Assembly (NCBI GenBank): GCA_030765605.1
Contig: JAVCCG010000085.1
Location: 1 to 64,000 of the forward strand
Direction: 5' to 3'
Length of the DNA stretch: 64,000 bases
From: Candidatus Alcyoniella australis
GTDB taxonomy: Bacteria; Lernaellota; Lernaellaia; JAVCCG01; Alcyoniellaceae
Part shown: piece by piece, positions 37,308-45,800 of the stretch
How positions within the stretch are numbered: position 1 is the first letter of the stretch
Layout: each line of letters starts with the position of its first letter
Made by a program: the position numbers and the translations under genes
Notes under the pieces: generated by a model
What the model was told of the DNA's origin: nothing
The model's database searches: none
The model's input: only the letters and a program-made list of their open reading frames with translations

Positions 37308-39326
37308 ATGCGGTATTTCAGTATCTACATCAAACTGATCATCTACTTCCTGCTGATCAGTGTTCCGCCGATCCTAATCATGGGTGTGCTCAGCTTCGTC
37401 GAGGTCACGCGAATCGTGCGCGGCGAGACCGAGCGCGTGTTGTCGTTGATCGCCCAGTCCACCGCCAACCAGATCGGCCGCGCCCTGGACGAGAACATGC
37501 AGGACGTGCTGCTGTGGGCAATGCTCTCGGACGTGGGTAAGTCCCTGGACCAGCGGACCCTGAGCAACCAGCGACGACTCCAGGATCTGCTGGATCAGCT
37601 GGTGATGACCAAATCGGGCTACGACATCCTGATGGTGGTCGATGTCAACGGCAGACTGCGCGCGGTCAATAAGGTCGGACCCGAGGGCCAACGGCTGATC
37701 AGCGGTTCGGTGATGGAACGCGACTGGATGAGCTCCTCCAACGAATGGTCCCGCGGGGCGCTCGCCGGTGAACCCGTGCTCGGGCCGTGGCATTACGACA
37801 GCCAGATCGAAATGATCTACGCCCATGAGCCGCGCTCTTACTCGATCATCATGTCCGCACCGATCCGCCGCAAGGGCGGCAGCCGGGTAATCGGCGTCTT
37901 CGCCGCCTATCTCAATTGGATGGACATTCAACGCCAGCTCGACCGCGTGCGCGAGGACGTGGTCGGCGTCTACAACGTCAACCTGGCGCTGATTACCGCC
38001 GACGGGCGCAAGGTCATCGGTTACCGTAACCGCGAACGTTACGGCGACACCTACCTGGAACGCGCCAAGCTGCCGCCCGAGGCCTTCAGTGCGGCAAAGA
38101 GCACCTTCGGCTTCTCCTCACCGCTCAAGCGGACCCTGGCCTACGCCACGGTCGAAGTCCCCTCGGCGCCTCAAAGTCCGTCCTGGCTAGTCTGCGTCGA
38201 TGTGCTCGACCGCGATATTTTCGCCGCGACGTTCCAGTTGCGCGACACGTTCCTGCTGATCACCGGCCTGGCGGTGTTCGCGATTATCGGCATGGTCAAC
38301 TTGGTCTCGCGGATGATCACCCGTCCGCTGCTGATGCTGGTCGACGACGCGGCGGCCGTGGCCAAGGGGGATCTGGACCGCGAAATCAAAATCGACTCGG
38401 TGGACGAGATCGGCGTGCTGCAGAACGCCTTCCACCTGATGACCGACGCCATCCGCGAACGCGACCGCAAGCTGCAGGAGATCATGCACGACCTGGAACG
38501 CGCCAACCGGCTCAAGAGCGAGTTTTTAGCCAACATGTCCCACGAACTGCGCACGCCGATGAACTCGATCATCGGCTTCACCTCGCTGACCATCGATCGC
38601 GCCGGTGATCTGCTGCCGCCGCTGCACCGTGAGAACCTACTGCGCGTTAAAAAGAACGCCCATAACCTGCTCGAACTGCTCAACGGCATCCTCGACCTGA
38701 GCAAGATCGAGTCCGGCGGCATGGATATCTTCGTCGAACCCTTCGAGGTCGGCCAACTGATCGACTCGATCATGACCATGGTCCATCCGATGCTCGATAA
38801 GAACAGCGTGCGCATCGAGCGCAGACTGCCCGACGACCTCTCGCCGCTACGACAGGATCGGACCAAGGTCCGGCAGATTCTGGTCAACCTGATGTCCAAT
38901 GCGGTTAAATTCACGCACGAGGGATTCATCAGAATCAGCGCCGAACCCCTCGATACCTGCGAGGCGCTGGATAAGCCCGCGGGTTACGAAGGGGGCTGGA
39001 TCGCAATCGCGGTCGAGGACTCGGGCATCGGTATCGACGAGCAGAACCTTAAGGTTATCTTCGACGAGTTCTGGCAGGTTGACGGCGGGCCGACGCGCCG
39101 TTACGGTGGAACCGGCCTCGGTCTGTCGATCAGTCGCAAGCTGGCCGGCCTGCTCGGAGGTACGATAACGGTCTCGAGCATCATGGGGCAGGGCTCGACC
39201 TTCACGCTGATTCTGCCTGCGGACCTGGACGCATTCGAACACACCCAGGAAACTCAGCCGGATGTCCAGGCGGCGTTCGAGACTTTCCTGGAGGATTCAA
39301 AAGATGAAAACGATTCTGATAATTGA
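37308..39326 (+). CDS. Hybrid-less sensor histidine kinase with periplasmic Cache-like domain
   Basis: The 672-aa protein has an N-terminal membrane segment (about 9-29), a large periplasmic domain (about 30-305) with dCache-like features (DILMVVDVNGRLRAVNKVG, SIIMSAPIRRKGG), a second segment (about 308-328), HAMP (RMITRPLLMLVDDAAAVAKGDLDREI), HisKA with FLANMSHELRTPMNSIIGF and HATPase with VRQILVNLMSNAVKFTHEG and GGTGLGLSISRKLAGLLGG. It overlaps the following receiver gene by 23 bases. It is divergent from ligA. Confidence 0.92.
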   Translation: MRYFSIYIKLIIYFLLISVPPILIMGVLSFVEVTRIVRGETERVLSLIAQSTANQIGRALDENMQDVLLWAMLSDVGKSLDQRTLSNQRRLQDLLDQLVMTKSGYDILMVVDVNGRLRAVNKVGPEGQRLISGSVMERDWMSSSNEWSRGALAGEPVLGPWHYDSQIEMIYAHEPRSYSIIMSAPIRRKGGSRVIGVFAAYLNWMDIQRQLDRVREDVVGVYNVNLALITADGRKVIGYRNRERYGDTYLERAKLPPEAFSAAKSTFGFSSPLKRTLAYATVEVPSAPQSPSWLVCVDVLDRDIFAATFQLRDTFLLITGLAVFAIIGMVNLVSRMITRPLLMLVDDAAAVAKGDLDREIKIDSVDEIGVLQNAFHLMTDAIRERDRKLQEIMHDLERANRLKSEFLANMSHELRTPMNSIIGFTSLTIDRAGDLLPPLHRENLLRVKKNAHNLLELLNGILDLSKIESGGMDIFVEPFEVGQLIDSIMTMVHPMLDKNSVRIERRLPDDLSPLRQDRTKVRQILVNLMSNAVKFTHEGFIRISAEPLDTCEALDKPAGYEGGWIAIAVEDSGIGIDEQNLKVIFDEFWQVDGGPTRRYGGTGLGLSISRKLAGLLGGTITVSSIMGQGSTFTLILPADLDAFEHTQETQPDVQAAFETFLEDSKDENDSDN

Positions 39327-39666
39327 GGACGTCGAGGACAACCGGGAACTGCTGGTCCAGTTCCTCAGCGCCGAGTATAAGATCTACGATACCGACGACG
39401 GCGAAAGCGGAATCGACATGGCCCGCAGCATCGTTCCCGACCTGATCCTGATGGACCTGAGCCTACCCAAGGTCAGCGGATGGGAAGCAACGCGTGTGCT
39501 CAAACAGGACGAGCGGACCAAAGCGATCCCGATTTTAGCGATCACCGCCCATGCGATGGTCGGCGACGACGCTCGGGCCAAGCTGGCGGGTTGCGACGGC
39601 TATCTGAGCAAACCGGTCGATTTCGAAGAGCTGACCTCAAAAATCAACGAGCTGTTGGTAAGCTAA
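39304..39666 (+). CDS. Stand-alone receiver domain (CheY/DivK-like)
   Basis: ATG at 39304 follows GGAGG, inside the end of the kinase gene; 120 aa. It contains LIIEDVEDNRELL, the phosphoacceptor Asp51 in LILMDLSLPK, the Thr in AITAHAM and Lys in YLSKPVDFEEL. No output domain is attached, so it probably relays phosphate from the kinase to another protein. Confidence 0.92.
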   Translation: MKTILIIEDVEDNRELLVQFLSAEYKIYDTDDGESGIDMARSIVPDLILMDLSLPKVSGWEATRVLKQDERTKAIPILAITAHAMVGDDARAKLAGCDGYLSKPVDFEELTSKINELLVS

Positions 39667-39744
39667 ATGATTGCCTTCCAGTGGCTGATCGTAATAATTT
39701 ATCTGCGGTCGCGCACAACTTAAGCGACTAACGGAGACCAGCGG

Positions 39745-40899
39745 ATGCCGCGTATTCTCGTGATCGAGGACAACCAGGATAATCGCGAGATCATCTGTGA
39801 GTTCCTTGGCAGCTACGGGTTTGAGACCATTGTCGCGGTCAACGGCGAAGAGGGCATCGAGCAGTTCAACAAGAGCAAGCCCAGCCTGGCCCTAATCGAC
39901 GTGCTGTTGCCCAAAGTCAACGGCCTGAAGGTCTGCGAGACAATCAAGAACTCCGCCCAGGGCGAGCAAACTCCGGTAATCATGATGAGCGCCTTGTACA
40001 AGACGCCGGGGCTACAGCTCGAGGCCAAGACCAAGTACGGCGCCGACGACTACCTGATCAAGCCGCTGGATCTGATGAATCTGGTCAATCGGATCTGCAG
40101 CCTGCTCAAGCTGGATAAAGATAAGTTGTTGGAAAACGCCAAGGCCAAGGAGGAAGGCGCCAAAGCCGGTCCGCCGCGGGCGATCCCGCCGTTGCCGATA
40201 AAAGGCTCGACCGCCCAGTTCTCCGCCCTGGACTGTCTGCTGTGGATGCACAACAGCGCGCTGACCGGCACATACGTACAGACCCAACGCAATGTGCACC
40301 GTACGGTTTACGTGCTTGAGGGCTATCCGGTCTATGTGGCATCGAACCTGCTCAGCGAAACCCTGGGCAAGATCCTCTTGGCCAACGGCAAGATCAGCGA
40401 CGAGGACTTAACCCGCGCCAGCACTACGGCCAAGCAGAGTAACTCGCCGTTGAGCAGCATCCTGCGCAAGCTCGGGATGCTCGATGCCAACGAGATCACA
40501 AAGGCGCTGCTCAGCGAAACCCATCAACGTCTGATCAACACCATCGGCTGGTTCGACGGCGAATACCAGATCAGCGAGGACTCGTCCTGGATCGAGAAAA
40601 TCAAGCGCCCCAAAGTGCCGCTGGAGCAGCTTGTCTACGAGAGCATTAAGCGCCACTACTCCCACGAGCGCATCAGCGCCGCACTCAAACCGGCCCTGTC
40701 GCTCAGTGTCGAGAAGATCCCGGAGAAGCTCGATATGGTTCCGCTGATCCAGTGGGATATCGAAGAATTGGAAACATTCGCCCTGATCAACGGCGAACGC
40801 AATCTGGGCAAGATCCAGCAGATGTCCAGCCAGCCGGCCTCCGAGAGCATGCGCACGATCTTCACGCTGTTCAAACTCGGCATCGTAATCTTCATCTAG
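39745..40899 (+). CDS. Receiver domain fused to DUF4388
   Basis: The 384-aa protein has a receiver domain (Asp52 in ALIDVLLPK, Lys in YLIKPLDLM), an Ala/Pro linker and a DUF4388 domain (GSTAQFSALDCLLWMHNSALTGTYVQ, VYVLEGYPVYVASNLLSETLGKILLANGKIS). The C-terminal part (SILRKLGMLDANEITKALLSE, YESIKRHYSHERISAAL) is arranged like the protein at 19579, with which it shares the order DUF4388 then helical domain. It is third in the kinase-receiver set, 78 bases after the receiver gene. Confidence 0.86.
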   Translation: MPRILVIEDNQDNREIICEFLGSYGFETIVAVNGEEGIEQFNKSKPSLALIDVLLPKVNGLKVCETIKNSAQGEQTPVIMMSALYKTPGLQLEAKTKYGADDYLIKPLDLMNLVNRICSLLKLDKDKLLENAKAKEEGAKAGPPRAIPPLPIKGSTAQFSALDCLLWMHNSALTGTYVQTQRNVHRTVYVLEGYPVYVASNLLSETLGKILLANGKISDEDLTRASTTAKQSNSPLSSILRKLGMLDANEITKALLSETHQRLINTIGWFDGEYQISEDSSWIEKIKRPKVPLEQLVYESIKRHYSHERISAALKPALSLSVEKIPEKLDMVPLIQWDIEELETFALINGERNLGKIQQMSSQPASESMRTIFTLFKLGIVIFI

Positions 40900-40903
40900 G
40901 GCA

Positions 40904-40923
40904 AAGATCGTAAAAACGATCTT
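40904..40923 (+). terminator. Hairpin after the receiver-DUF4388 gene
   Basis: AAGATCGT (40904-40911) and ACGATCTT (40916-40923) pair perfectly over 8 bp with an AAAA loop, 5 bases after the stop. There is no T run, so it may act with the second hairpin CCCGGCT/AGCCGGG at 40989-41005. Confidence 0.5.
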
Positions 40924-40930
40924 CGGCTCC

Positions 40931-41005
40931 TTTGAGGTGCTGCCGCGGGGTGGCCCGTGGCATTACTACCATCGAATTGCGCGATGCCCCCGGCTCAAAG
41001 CCGGG
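40931..41005. repeat. Dispersed intergenic repeat, second locus
   Basis: Bases 40939-40984 match 28407-28452 at 37 of 46 positions. The copy ends in the hairpin CCCGGCT-CAA-AGCCGGG (40989-41005). It fills the convergent space between the DUF4388 gene and the lipoprotein gene ending at 41010. Confidence 0.55.
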
Positions 41006-41009
41006 CGTG

Positions 41010-42020
41010 TCAGTCCAGGTGCCACAGTCCGAGCATAAAGCCCCGGCCGCCGTTATCGGACACATGGTAGTAGCGGCCGTGCTGCGAGCCGATCGACTCG
41101 CGCTGCCGGTCGAGCCAGTCGATCTCGAACTCGCCGCCGTTGCCCTCGATATTGTTGTACTCGCCGCGCAACAGGCCCTCGAATCCGCCCGCCAAGTCAA
41201 TCGTCTTGCCGCGCAGCTCGCCCGAATCATCGCCCTTGGGCACCCAACGTCCACGCTGGTGGCCGAACAACGCACCGTCGGGATCTTCCCACTTGGCCTT
41301 GAACACGCCGCCCACATGCTCGGGCTTGTGCCGCCAGCGACCGGAAACGAATCCGGTCTGGCCTTCGTCCAAATCCTCGAAGGCCGCAATCGCCACCGCG
41401 TCGTTATACGCGCCCGAGGGCTCGACCTGGATCATTTCCTCCAAATCGCTGATCGGGATCTCGCGCTGGTAAGGGCCGATGCGCAAGTTGAGCATCGGTT
41501 CCATGCCCGGCTGCTCCTCGTCCGGCAAAGCGTAGATCTGCAGCAGCAGACCGTCGGAACAGCAGTAGATCGTCGAGTCCCAGGAGACCACGTTGCGCTC
41601 GGGCCGCTGGATCAGACTGTCGTGCGCCTCGAAATAGACCGTACGCAGCACGAGCAGGCCGCCCGAGGAGACGCTGATCTCGCCTGAATAGTCCAACGGC
41701 TCAGGGAATTCAGGATCGAACACCAGGTTGCCCCAGACCACGCGCATGTTGAACACCCGCACGTCCTGATCGTCCACCACGTCGTTCTTGAAATCCGGAT
41801 CATCGGCGTAGGGATCGTCGAACTGTTCGTCCTGGGTCATCTCGAGGATCTCCTCGTCGCCGAATCCCGGGTTCTCGTCGTCAGTATCGTAGTTGTCATC
41901 ATCGACGCCGTCCCACGGATCTCCGGCAGTGGTGCGCCCCGCGTCCTGCGCGTCCAGCCCGCAGCCAGAGGCGACCAACGACAGGGCGACAATCAGCGTC
42001 AGACACAAATACGTCCTCAT
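41010..42020 (-). CDS. Lipoprotein with acidic N-terminus and Gly-Trp repeat domain
   Basis: Two adjacent ATGs (42023, 42020) follow GGGAGG; the second has the better spacing. The 336-aa protein has lipobox VASGC (Cys20), an Asp-rich stretch of about 60 residues, a beta-rich middle (VRVFNMRVVWGNLVF) and a C-terminal half of repeated units of the type G-x-F/L-x-G-x-W/Y (GFVSGRWRHK, GGVFKAKWED, GHQRGRWVPK, GFEGLLRGEYN, GSQHGRYYHV, FMLGLWHLD). These are like beta-sheet repeats of surface proteins. No family recognised. Transcribed toward the kinase locus. Confidence 0.68.
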   Translation of the reverse strand: MRTYLCLTLIVALSLVASGCGLDAQDAGRTTAGDPWDGVDDDNYDTDDENPGFGDEEILEMTQDEQFDDPYADDPDFKNDVVDDQDVRVFNMRVVWGNLVFDPEFPEPLDYSGEISVSSGGLLVLRTVYFEAHDSLIQRPERNVVSWDSTIYCCSDGLLLQIYALPDEEQPGMEPMLNLRIGPYQREIPISDLEEMIQVEPSGAYNDAVAIAAFEDLDEGQTGFVSGRWRHKPEHVGGVFKAKWEDPDGALFGHQRGRWVPKGDDSGELRGKTIDLAGGFEGLLRGEYNNIEGNGGEFEIDWLDRQRESIGSQHGRYYHVSDNGGRGFMLGLWHLD

Positions 42021-42126
42021 CATTCACCTCCCAATTTCAGTAACCGCTTGTATCAGTCAGACGGTGGTGGGAATTGAAAGGTTAAACGCCGGGCGGGGTC
42101 GGTGAGGATGAATAGATAGATGCGGA

Positions 42127-43101
42127 TTAGATAAGGTCGACCCAGATCGGCGAGGTCCAGGCCATCTGGCCGTCTTGCTGGAATATCCGGGCGTAGTAAT
42201 AGGTCGAGCCGGCCAGTGCGGAGTTATCCTCGAACGTCAGCAGGCCCGGATTCCAGGCCGGGGTCTCCGGCTCGAAAATCAGCCAGGGCTCGGCCGGAGC
42301 GTTCTTGACGATCTCCACGCGCACGATGGGCTGCGGCGCGTAGATCTCGATTTCGATGTAGCGCGGATCGTTGCGGCCGCGGTATTTGTCCGCCAGGTCG
42401 TAGGGGTTGACCGGATAGCCGCTGAACGGCTCGTCGTCGTGCAGGAAGTAGACGTTCTTGTCCGAGAACACTTGCGATGTCCACTCGTAGGCCAGGAAGG
42501 TCACGAAGCAGCCGGGGTCGTTGAACTCGCGGCAGACGCGGCAGTACTCGTCCCACTGCGGCGGGTTGATCTGGTGACGCAGGAACTGCGGATGGACAAT
42601 GCTCTCGGTGAGGTAGCCGTGGTCGGTAAGCGCGGCAAAATCCAGCAGGCTCTTATCGCGGGCGAACTCGTAGAACTCGGCGTCGCTGCCCAGTCCGTCG
42701 CTGACCAGGCTGTGACCGTGGATTTGGCCCCACAGCATGCGCGGGTGATTCGGATCGGCGCTGACCTCCAGCGGATTGGACCAGACCTGGATTCCGGCGG
42801 CGCGCCACTCCAGCCGCAGCCGATGCACGCCCTCGGCTGCGGGCCCGGCGGGCTCAAAGATCGCAACGCCGTTTTGGTCCGTGGTCAGGCTCAATGCGCC
42901 GAGGTATTGCTCGGAGCCCTGCGCGCCCTCGGCGAACAGCTCGATCTCGAGACCGTTGCCCGAGTAGTTTAACTGGTTGATGAAATAGCCCAGCACCGCG
43001 TCGCCGTCGGTCTGCACATACACGCCGCCCCAACGTGTGTGGGGCCGACGCTGCTCGTCGTGGCCCGCCCAGTCCGTGCCGTGCTCAATGGCCAGGGCCA
43101 C
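42127..43101 (-). CDS. DUF3604 (PHP-like) protein with apparent internal and N-terminal loss
   Basis: GTG at 43101 starts 324 aa; the frame is open only about 50 bases further upstream before a stop. WGQIHGHSLVSDGLGSDAEFYEFARDKSLLDFAALTDHG is the PHP-type metal-binding part of DUF3604 proteins, followed by CFVTFLAYEWTS. Full DUF3604 proteins have a further 200-300 residues with conserved His/Asp before the last domain. Here YPVNPYDLADKYRGRNDPRYIEIEIYA goes straight to the end domain. No signal peptide is seen. Either a compact variant or an in-frame deletion derivative. Confidence 0.6.
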   Translation of the reverse strand: MALAIEHGTDWAGHDEQRRPHTRWGGVYVQTDGDAVLGYFINQLNYSGNGLEIELFAEGAQGSEQYLGALSLTTDQNGVAIFEPAGPAAEGVHRLRLEWRAAGIQVWSNPLEVSADPNHPRMLWGQIHGHSLVSDGLGSDAEFYEFARDKSLLDFAALTDHGYLTESIVHPQFLRHQINPPQWDEYCRVCREFNDPGCFVTFLAYEWTSQVFSDKNVYFLHDDEPFSGYPVNPYDLADKYRGRNDPRYIEIEIYAPQPIVRVEIVKNAPAEPWLIFEPETPAWNPGLLTFEDNSALAGSTYYYARIFQQDGQMAWTSPIWVDLI

Positions 43102-43205
43102 CAGGCCGTGGGTCAGCAGGCCGCCTGTAAAAAGCGCCTGCGGCTAATCGCGGCCCGGGGCCGGAAAATGCGAAAGCTACGCGTCATTTCCCCCGCCGGG
43201 GACGG

Positions 43206-45635
43206 TTAATCGAGCAGGCCGTGCTTGCGTGCGTACTCCAATGCCCGTTGCGCGTCTTGCACGTACTGCCGCGCCTCCTGGGCCTCCTCCTCTTCGCCCT
43301 CTTCGCCGTAACGCCAGCCCACCGAGTAATAGTAGGGGAAGGGCTCGCCCGGATGCTTGTTAAGCCAGGTGACCTCGGCCAAACGTTCGACCTGGTCCGG
43401 CGCGTTCCAGTTGGCGTTGTCGCAATATTCCTGCATCGGCAGCCCCTTGGCGTTGACCGCCGGGGCCACCGGGTTGGGCTCGTATTCGTAGGGCGTGGTG
43501 TCGACGTCCATGGTGAACAGGTCGTACATCGGTGCGGCGTACTCGTCCCATTTGCTCATCGGCGGCACGCCGAGGATCAGCTCGATCGTCATCCAGATGC
43601 TGGACATAGTGTAGAATACCGAGCTGACGTGCCCGCGTTTGACCCAGGGGCTGATCGCCATGCCGATGGTGCGGTGCGGGTCAATGTGGTCGGTGCCGGC
43701 TTGCGGATCGTCCTCGGTGACGAAGACCGCGATCTCGTTCCAGTCCGGACGGTGGCTCAGATAGTCGATCAGCTTTCCCAATCCCGCGTCGTTATCTCCG
43801 ACCATGTAGTCCATGGTCGGAGAGCCCGACGAGCTGCCGTAGGTATGGTCGTTGGGCAGCACAATATAGACGAACGGCGGGAAAATCCCGGCCTCCATCT
43901 CGCGGATAATCTCCTCGACCTTCTCATTCTCGTCGGAGGTGCGCATGTTCCAAAAGCTGTATTTAAAGTCGATGTAGGGCGCGAAGCGGTCGAGGTCGGT
44001 GGCCAGTCCGATGATCTGGCCGTAGGCGCGGAACTCGATGCCGTTGTCCAGCATGTTGTGAAAGACGGTCTTGCGCTCGAGGGTCGCCGCGTGCTCCATG
44101 TCCGACGCCGGCACCCGCCCGCCGGAGAGCCAGGTCTTCTCGGCGAAGTCGTTGCAGTTGGCGGCCGTGGCCCAGAAATGGCCGATAATCGAGGTGTCGG
44201 CCTCGACGTAGTAGTTATCCAAAAGCGCGTAGGTGCGCGTCAACTTATGGTGGTTGGGAGTCACGTCGCAGAAGTCGCACAGCTCCGGATCACCCTCGCC
44301 CTCGGTCATGTCGCCCAGCAGCTGATCGTAGGTGCGGTTCTCCTTGAGTATGAACACGACTTTCTTGATTTGCTCACTGGGCTGGCCGAACTCAAAGGGG
44401 ATCGGGGACTGGGCGCCCTGAGTATCGAACAGGTTGTCGAACCACATGTAGTCTTGCTCGACCGTCTGGGTATAAGCGGCGAGCTGCGCGGAGTCCGGCA
44501 GGTCCACGGCGGTGACCGAGCCGTACCACTGTCGATGCACCCTGCCGGCTCCCGCCGAGCCCGTGCCCTTGCCGTTGACCACGTAGAGTTTGGCGGCCTG
44601 CTCGTCGAGCTCAAGGTCGTTGGGATATTGTCCCACCGGGATGCGGCCGAGGATCGAGCCTTCGGCAGTGTCGATTACGCTCACACAGTTGTAGCCGGCC
44701 TCGGTCACGTAGAGCTTCGAGCCATCGGCGGTCACTTCGGCGGCATTGGGCATCGCGCCGATTGTGCCGCTCTTTTGGTCGTGCAGATCCCAGGTGTCGA
44801 TCACCGTGTCCTCACTTGTATCGATCACCGTGATCGTGTCCGTGTCGGCCGAGGTTACGTAGAGCCGATTGTTGGCCGCGTCCAGCGCCATGCCCTCGGG
44901 CGCCTTGCCCACGGGGATCTCACCGATCACCGCGGCGCTGGCCTCGTCGGCCACGGTCAAGCTCTCCTCGCCCCAGTTGGAGGCGTAGACCTTGCCGTTG
45001 TCCAACACCACGTCGTAAGGGTAGTTGCCGGTAATGAAGTACTTGATCACCGTGCCCGAGGCCAGGTCAAAGGCCACGACCTCGTTGGCCAGGTTCATCG
45101 CCACCCACAGCACGCTCTCGTCCGCGCTGAGTTTCATTCCCGCCGGATAGCCGATCATCTCCAGCGAACGGCTGACCGCGGGCACGCCGCCGCTGATCGT
45201 GTATTCCAGGATCTTGTGGCTGGCGCCCATCGACTGCCAGAACTTGTCTCCGGCCGCGTTGAAGGTCGCGCCGTAGAACGGGATGCCCTGATTGTCGGTG
45301 TCGAGCACCTGCAGCGGGTCGGCGCTGAGGATCGTCATCGCCGGAAACTTGGTGCTGCCCGCGATCAACGTCTGGCCGTCGGGGCTCAGCGCGATCGACA
45401 CCGGGAAGCGATTGATCGAGACCGTGGTCCCGGCCGGAGTGATCACCCGCCCCATATAGGTCAAATGGCTGCCCTCGCCGATATAGCCCGGCCGTAAATA
45501 GGCGTCGGGATCGGGCGCGGGGTCTTCCTTGTTTAGGCCGGCAGGCTCCGAGGAGCCGTTGCCGGGAATTTCGCAACCGGCCGCAAAAGCCAGCAGTACG
45601 AATACGGCCAATATCGATAAAAAGTATCTATGCAT
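43206..45635 (-). CDS. Beta-propeller (YVTN) phosphoesterase lipoprotein
   Basis: ATG at 45635 has GGAG 8 bases upstream; 809 aa. Lipobox FAAGC (Cys21). Residues about 60-395 form a YVTN/NHL-type propeller (PVGKAPEGMALDAANNRLYVTS, VDIA-like repeats, IPVGQYPNDLELDEQAAKLYVVN). From about 420 the phosphoesterase family (PF04185-like) follows: VVFILKENRTYDQLLGD, DNYYVEADTSIIGHFW, PFVYIVLPNDHTYG, IAVFVTEDDPQAGTDHIDPHRT. Relatives are acid phosphatases or phospholipase-C-like. It faces the periplasm or the cell surface. Divergent from the 45801 operon. Confidence 0.85.
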   Translation of the reverse strand: MHRYFLSILAVFVLLAFAAGCEIPGNGSSEPAGLNKEDPAPDPDAYLRPGYIGEGSHLTYMGRVITPAGTTVSINRFPVSIALSPDGQTLIAGSTKFPAMTILSADPLQVLDTDNQGIPFYGATFNAAGDKFWQSMGASHKILEYTISGGVPAVSRSLEMIGYPAGMKLSADESVLWVAMNLANEVVAFDLASGTVIKYFITGNYPYDVVLDNGKVYASNWGEESLTVADEASAAVIGEIPVGKAPEGMALDAANNRLYVTSADTDTITVIDTSEDTVIDTWDLHDQKSGTIGAMPNAAEVTADGSKLYVTEAGYNCVSVIDTAEGSILGRIPVGQYPNDLELDEQAAKLYVVNGKGTGSAGAGRVHRQWYGSVTAVDLPDSAQLAAYTQTVEQDYMWFDNLFDTQGAQSPIPFEFGQPSEQIKKVVFILKENRTYDQLLGDMTEGEGDPELCDFCDVTPNHHKLTRTYALLDNYYVEADTSIIGHFWATAANCNDFAEKTWLSGGRVPASDMEHAATLERKTVFHNMLDNGIEFRAYGQIIGLATDLDRFAPYIDFKYSFWNMRTSDENEKVEEIIREMEAGIFPPFVYIVLPNDHTYGSSSGSPTMDYMVGDNDAGLGKLIDYLSHRPDWNEIAVFVTEDDPQAGTDHIDPHRTIGMAISPWVKRGHVSSVFYTMSSIWMTIELILGVPPMSKWDEYAAPMYDLFTMDVDTTPYEYEPNPVAPAVNAKGLPMQEYCDNANWNAPDQVERLAEVTWLNKHPGEPFPYYYSVGWRYGEEGEEEEAQEARQYVQDAQRALEYARKHGLLD

Positions 45636-45749
45636 CGGCTGCTCCAAGCAGGAGACGGAAGGATAACAATTTCAGATGATATCATGCCGACCCAATCCGA
45701 ACCAATGTGAGGTAAATCGGATAATTCTCGCCAATAGCCAGGTTGTGGT

Positions 45750-45778
45750 TTGATCGTGCGACCGGCGGTTGTTACACT
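45750..45778 (+). promoter_or_regulatory. Putative sigma-70 promoter of the 45801 operon
   Basis: TTGATC (45750-45755), 17 bases, TACACT (45773-45778). Initiation near 45785 would leave a short leader containing the AGGAGG site before GTG 45801. An ATG at 45750 overlaps the -35 and is therefore not the start. Confidence 0.45.
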
Positions 45779-45800
45779 TACCGGTTGCAGGAGGAATCAG

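Noticed and set aside
43221-45497. 758-codon open frame on the plus strand
   Set aside because: It lies entirely antisense to the well-supported beta-propeller phosphoesterase, has His/Arg/Val-rich shadow composition and no motif. Long antisense frames are common in GC-rich DNA.
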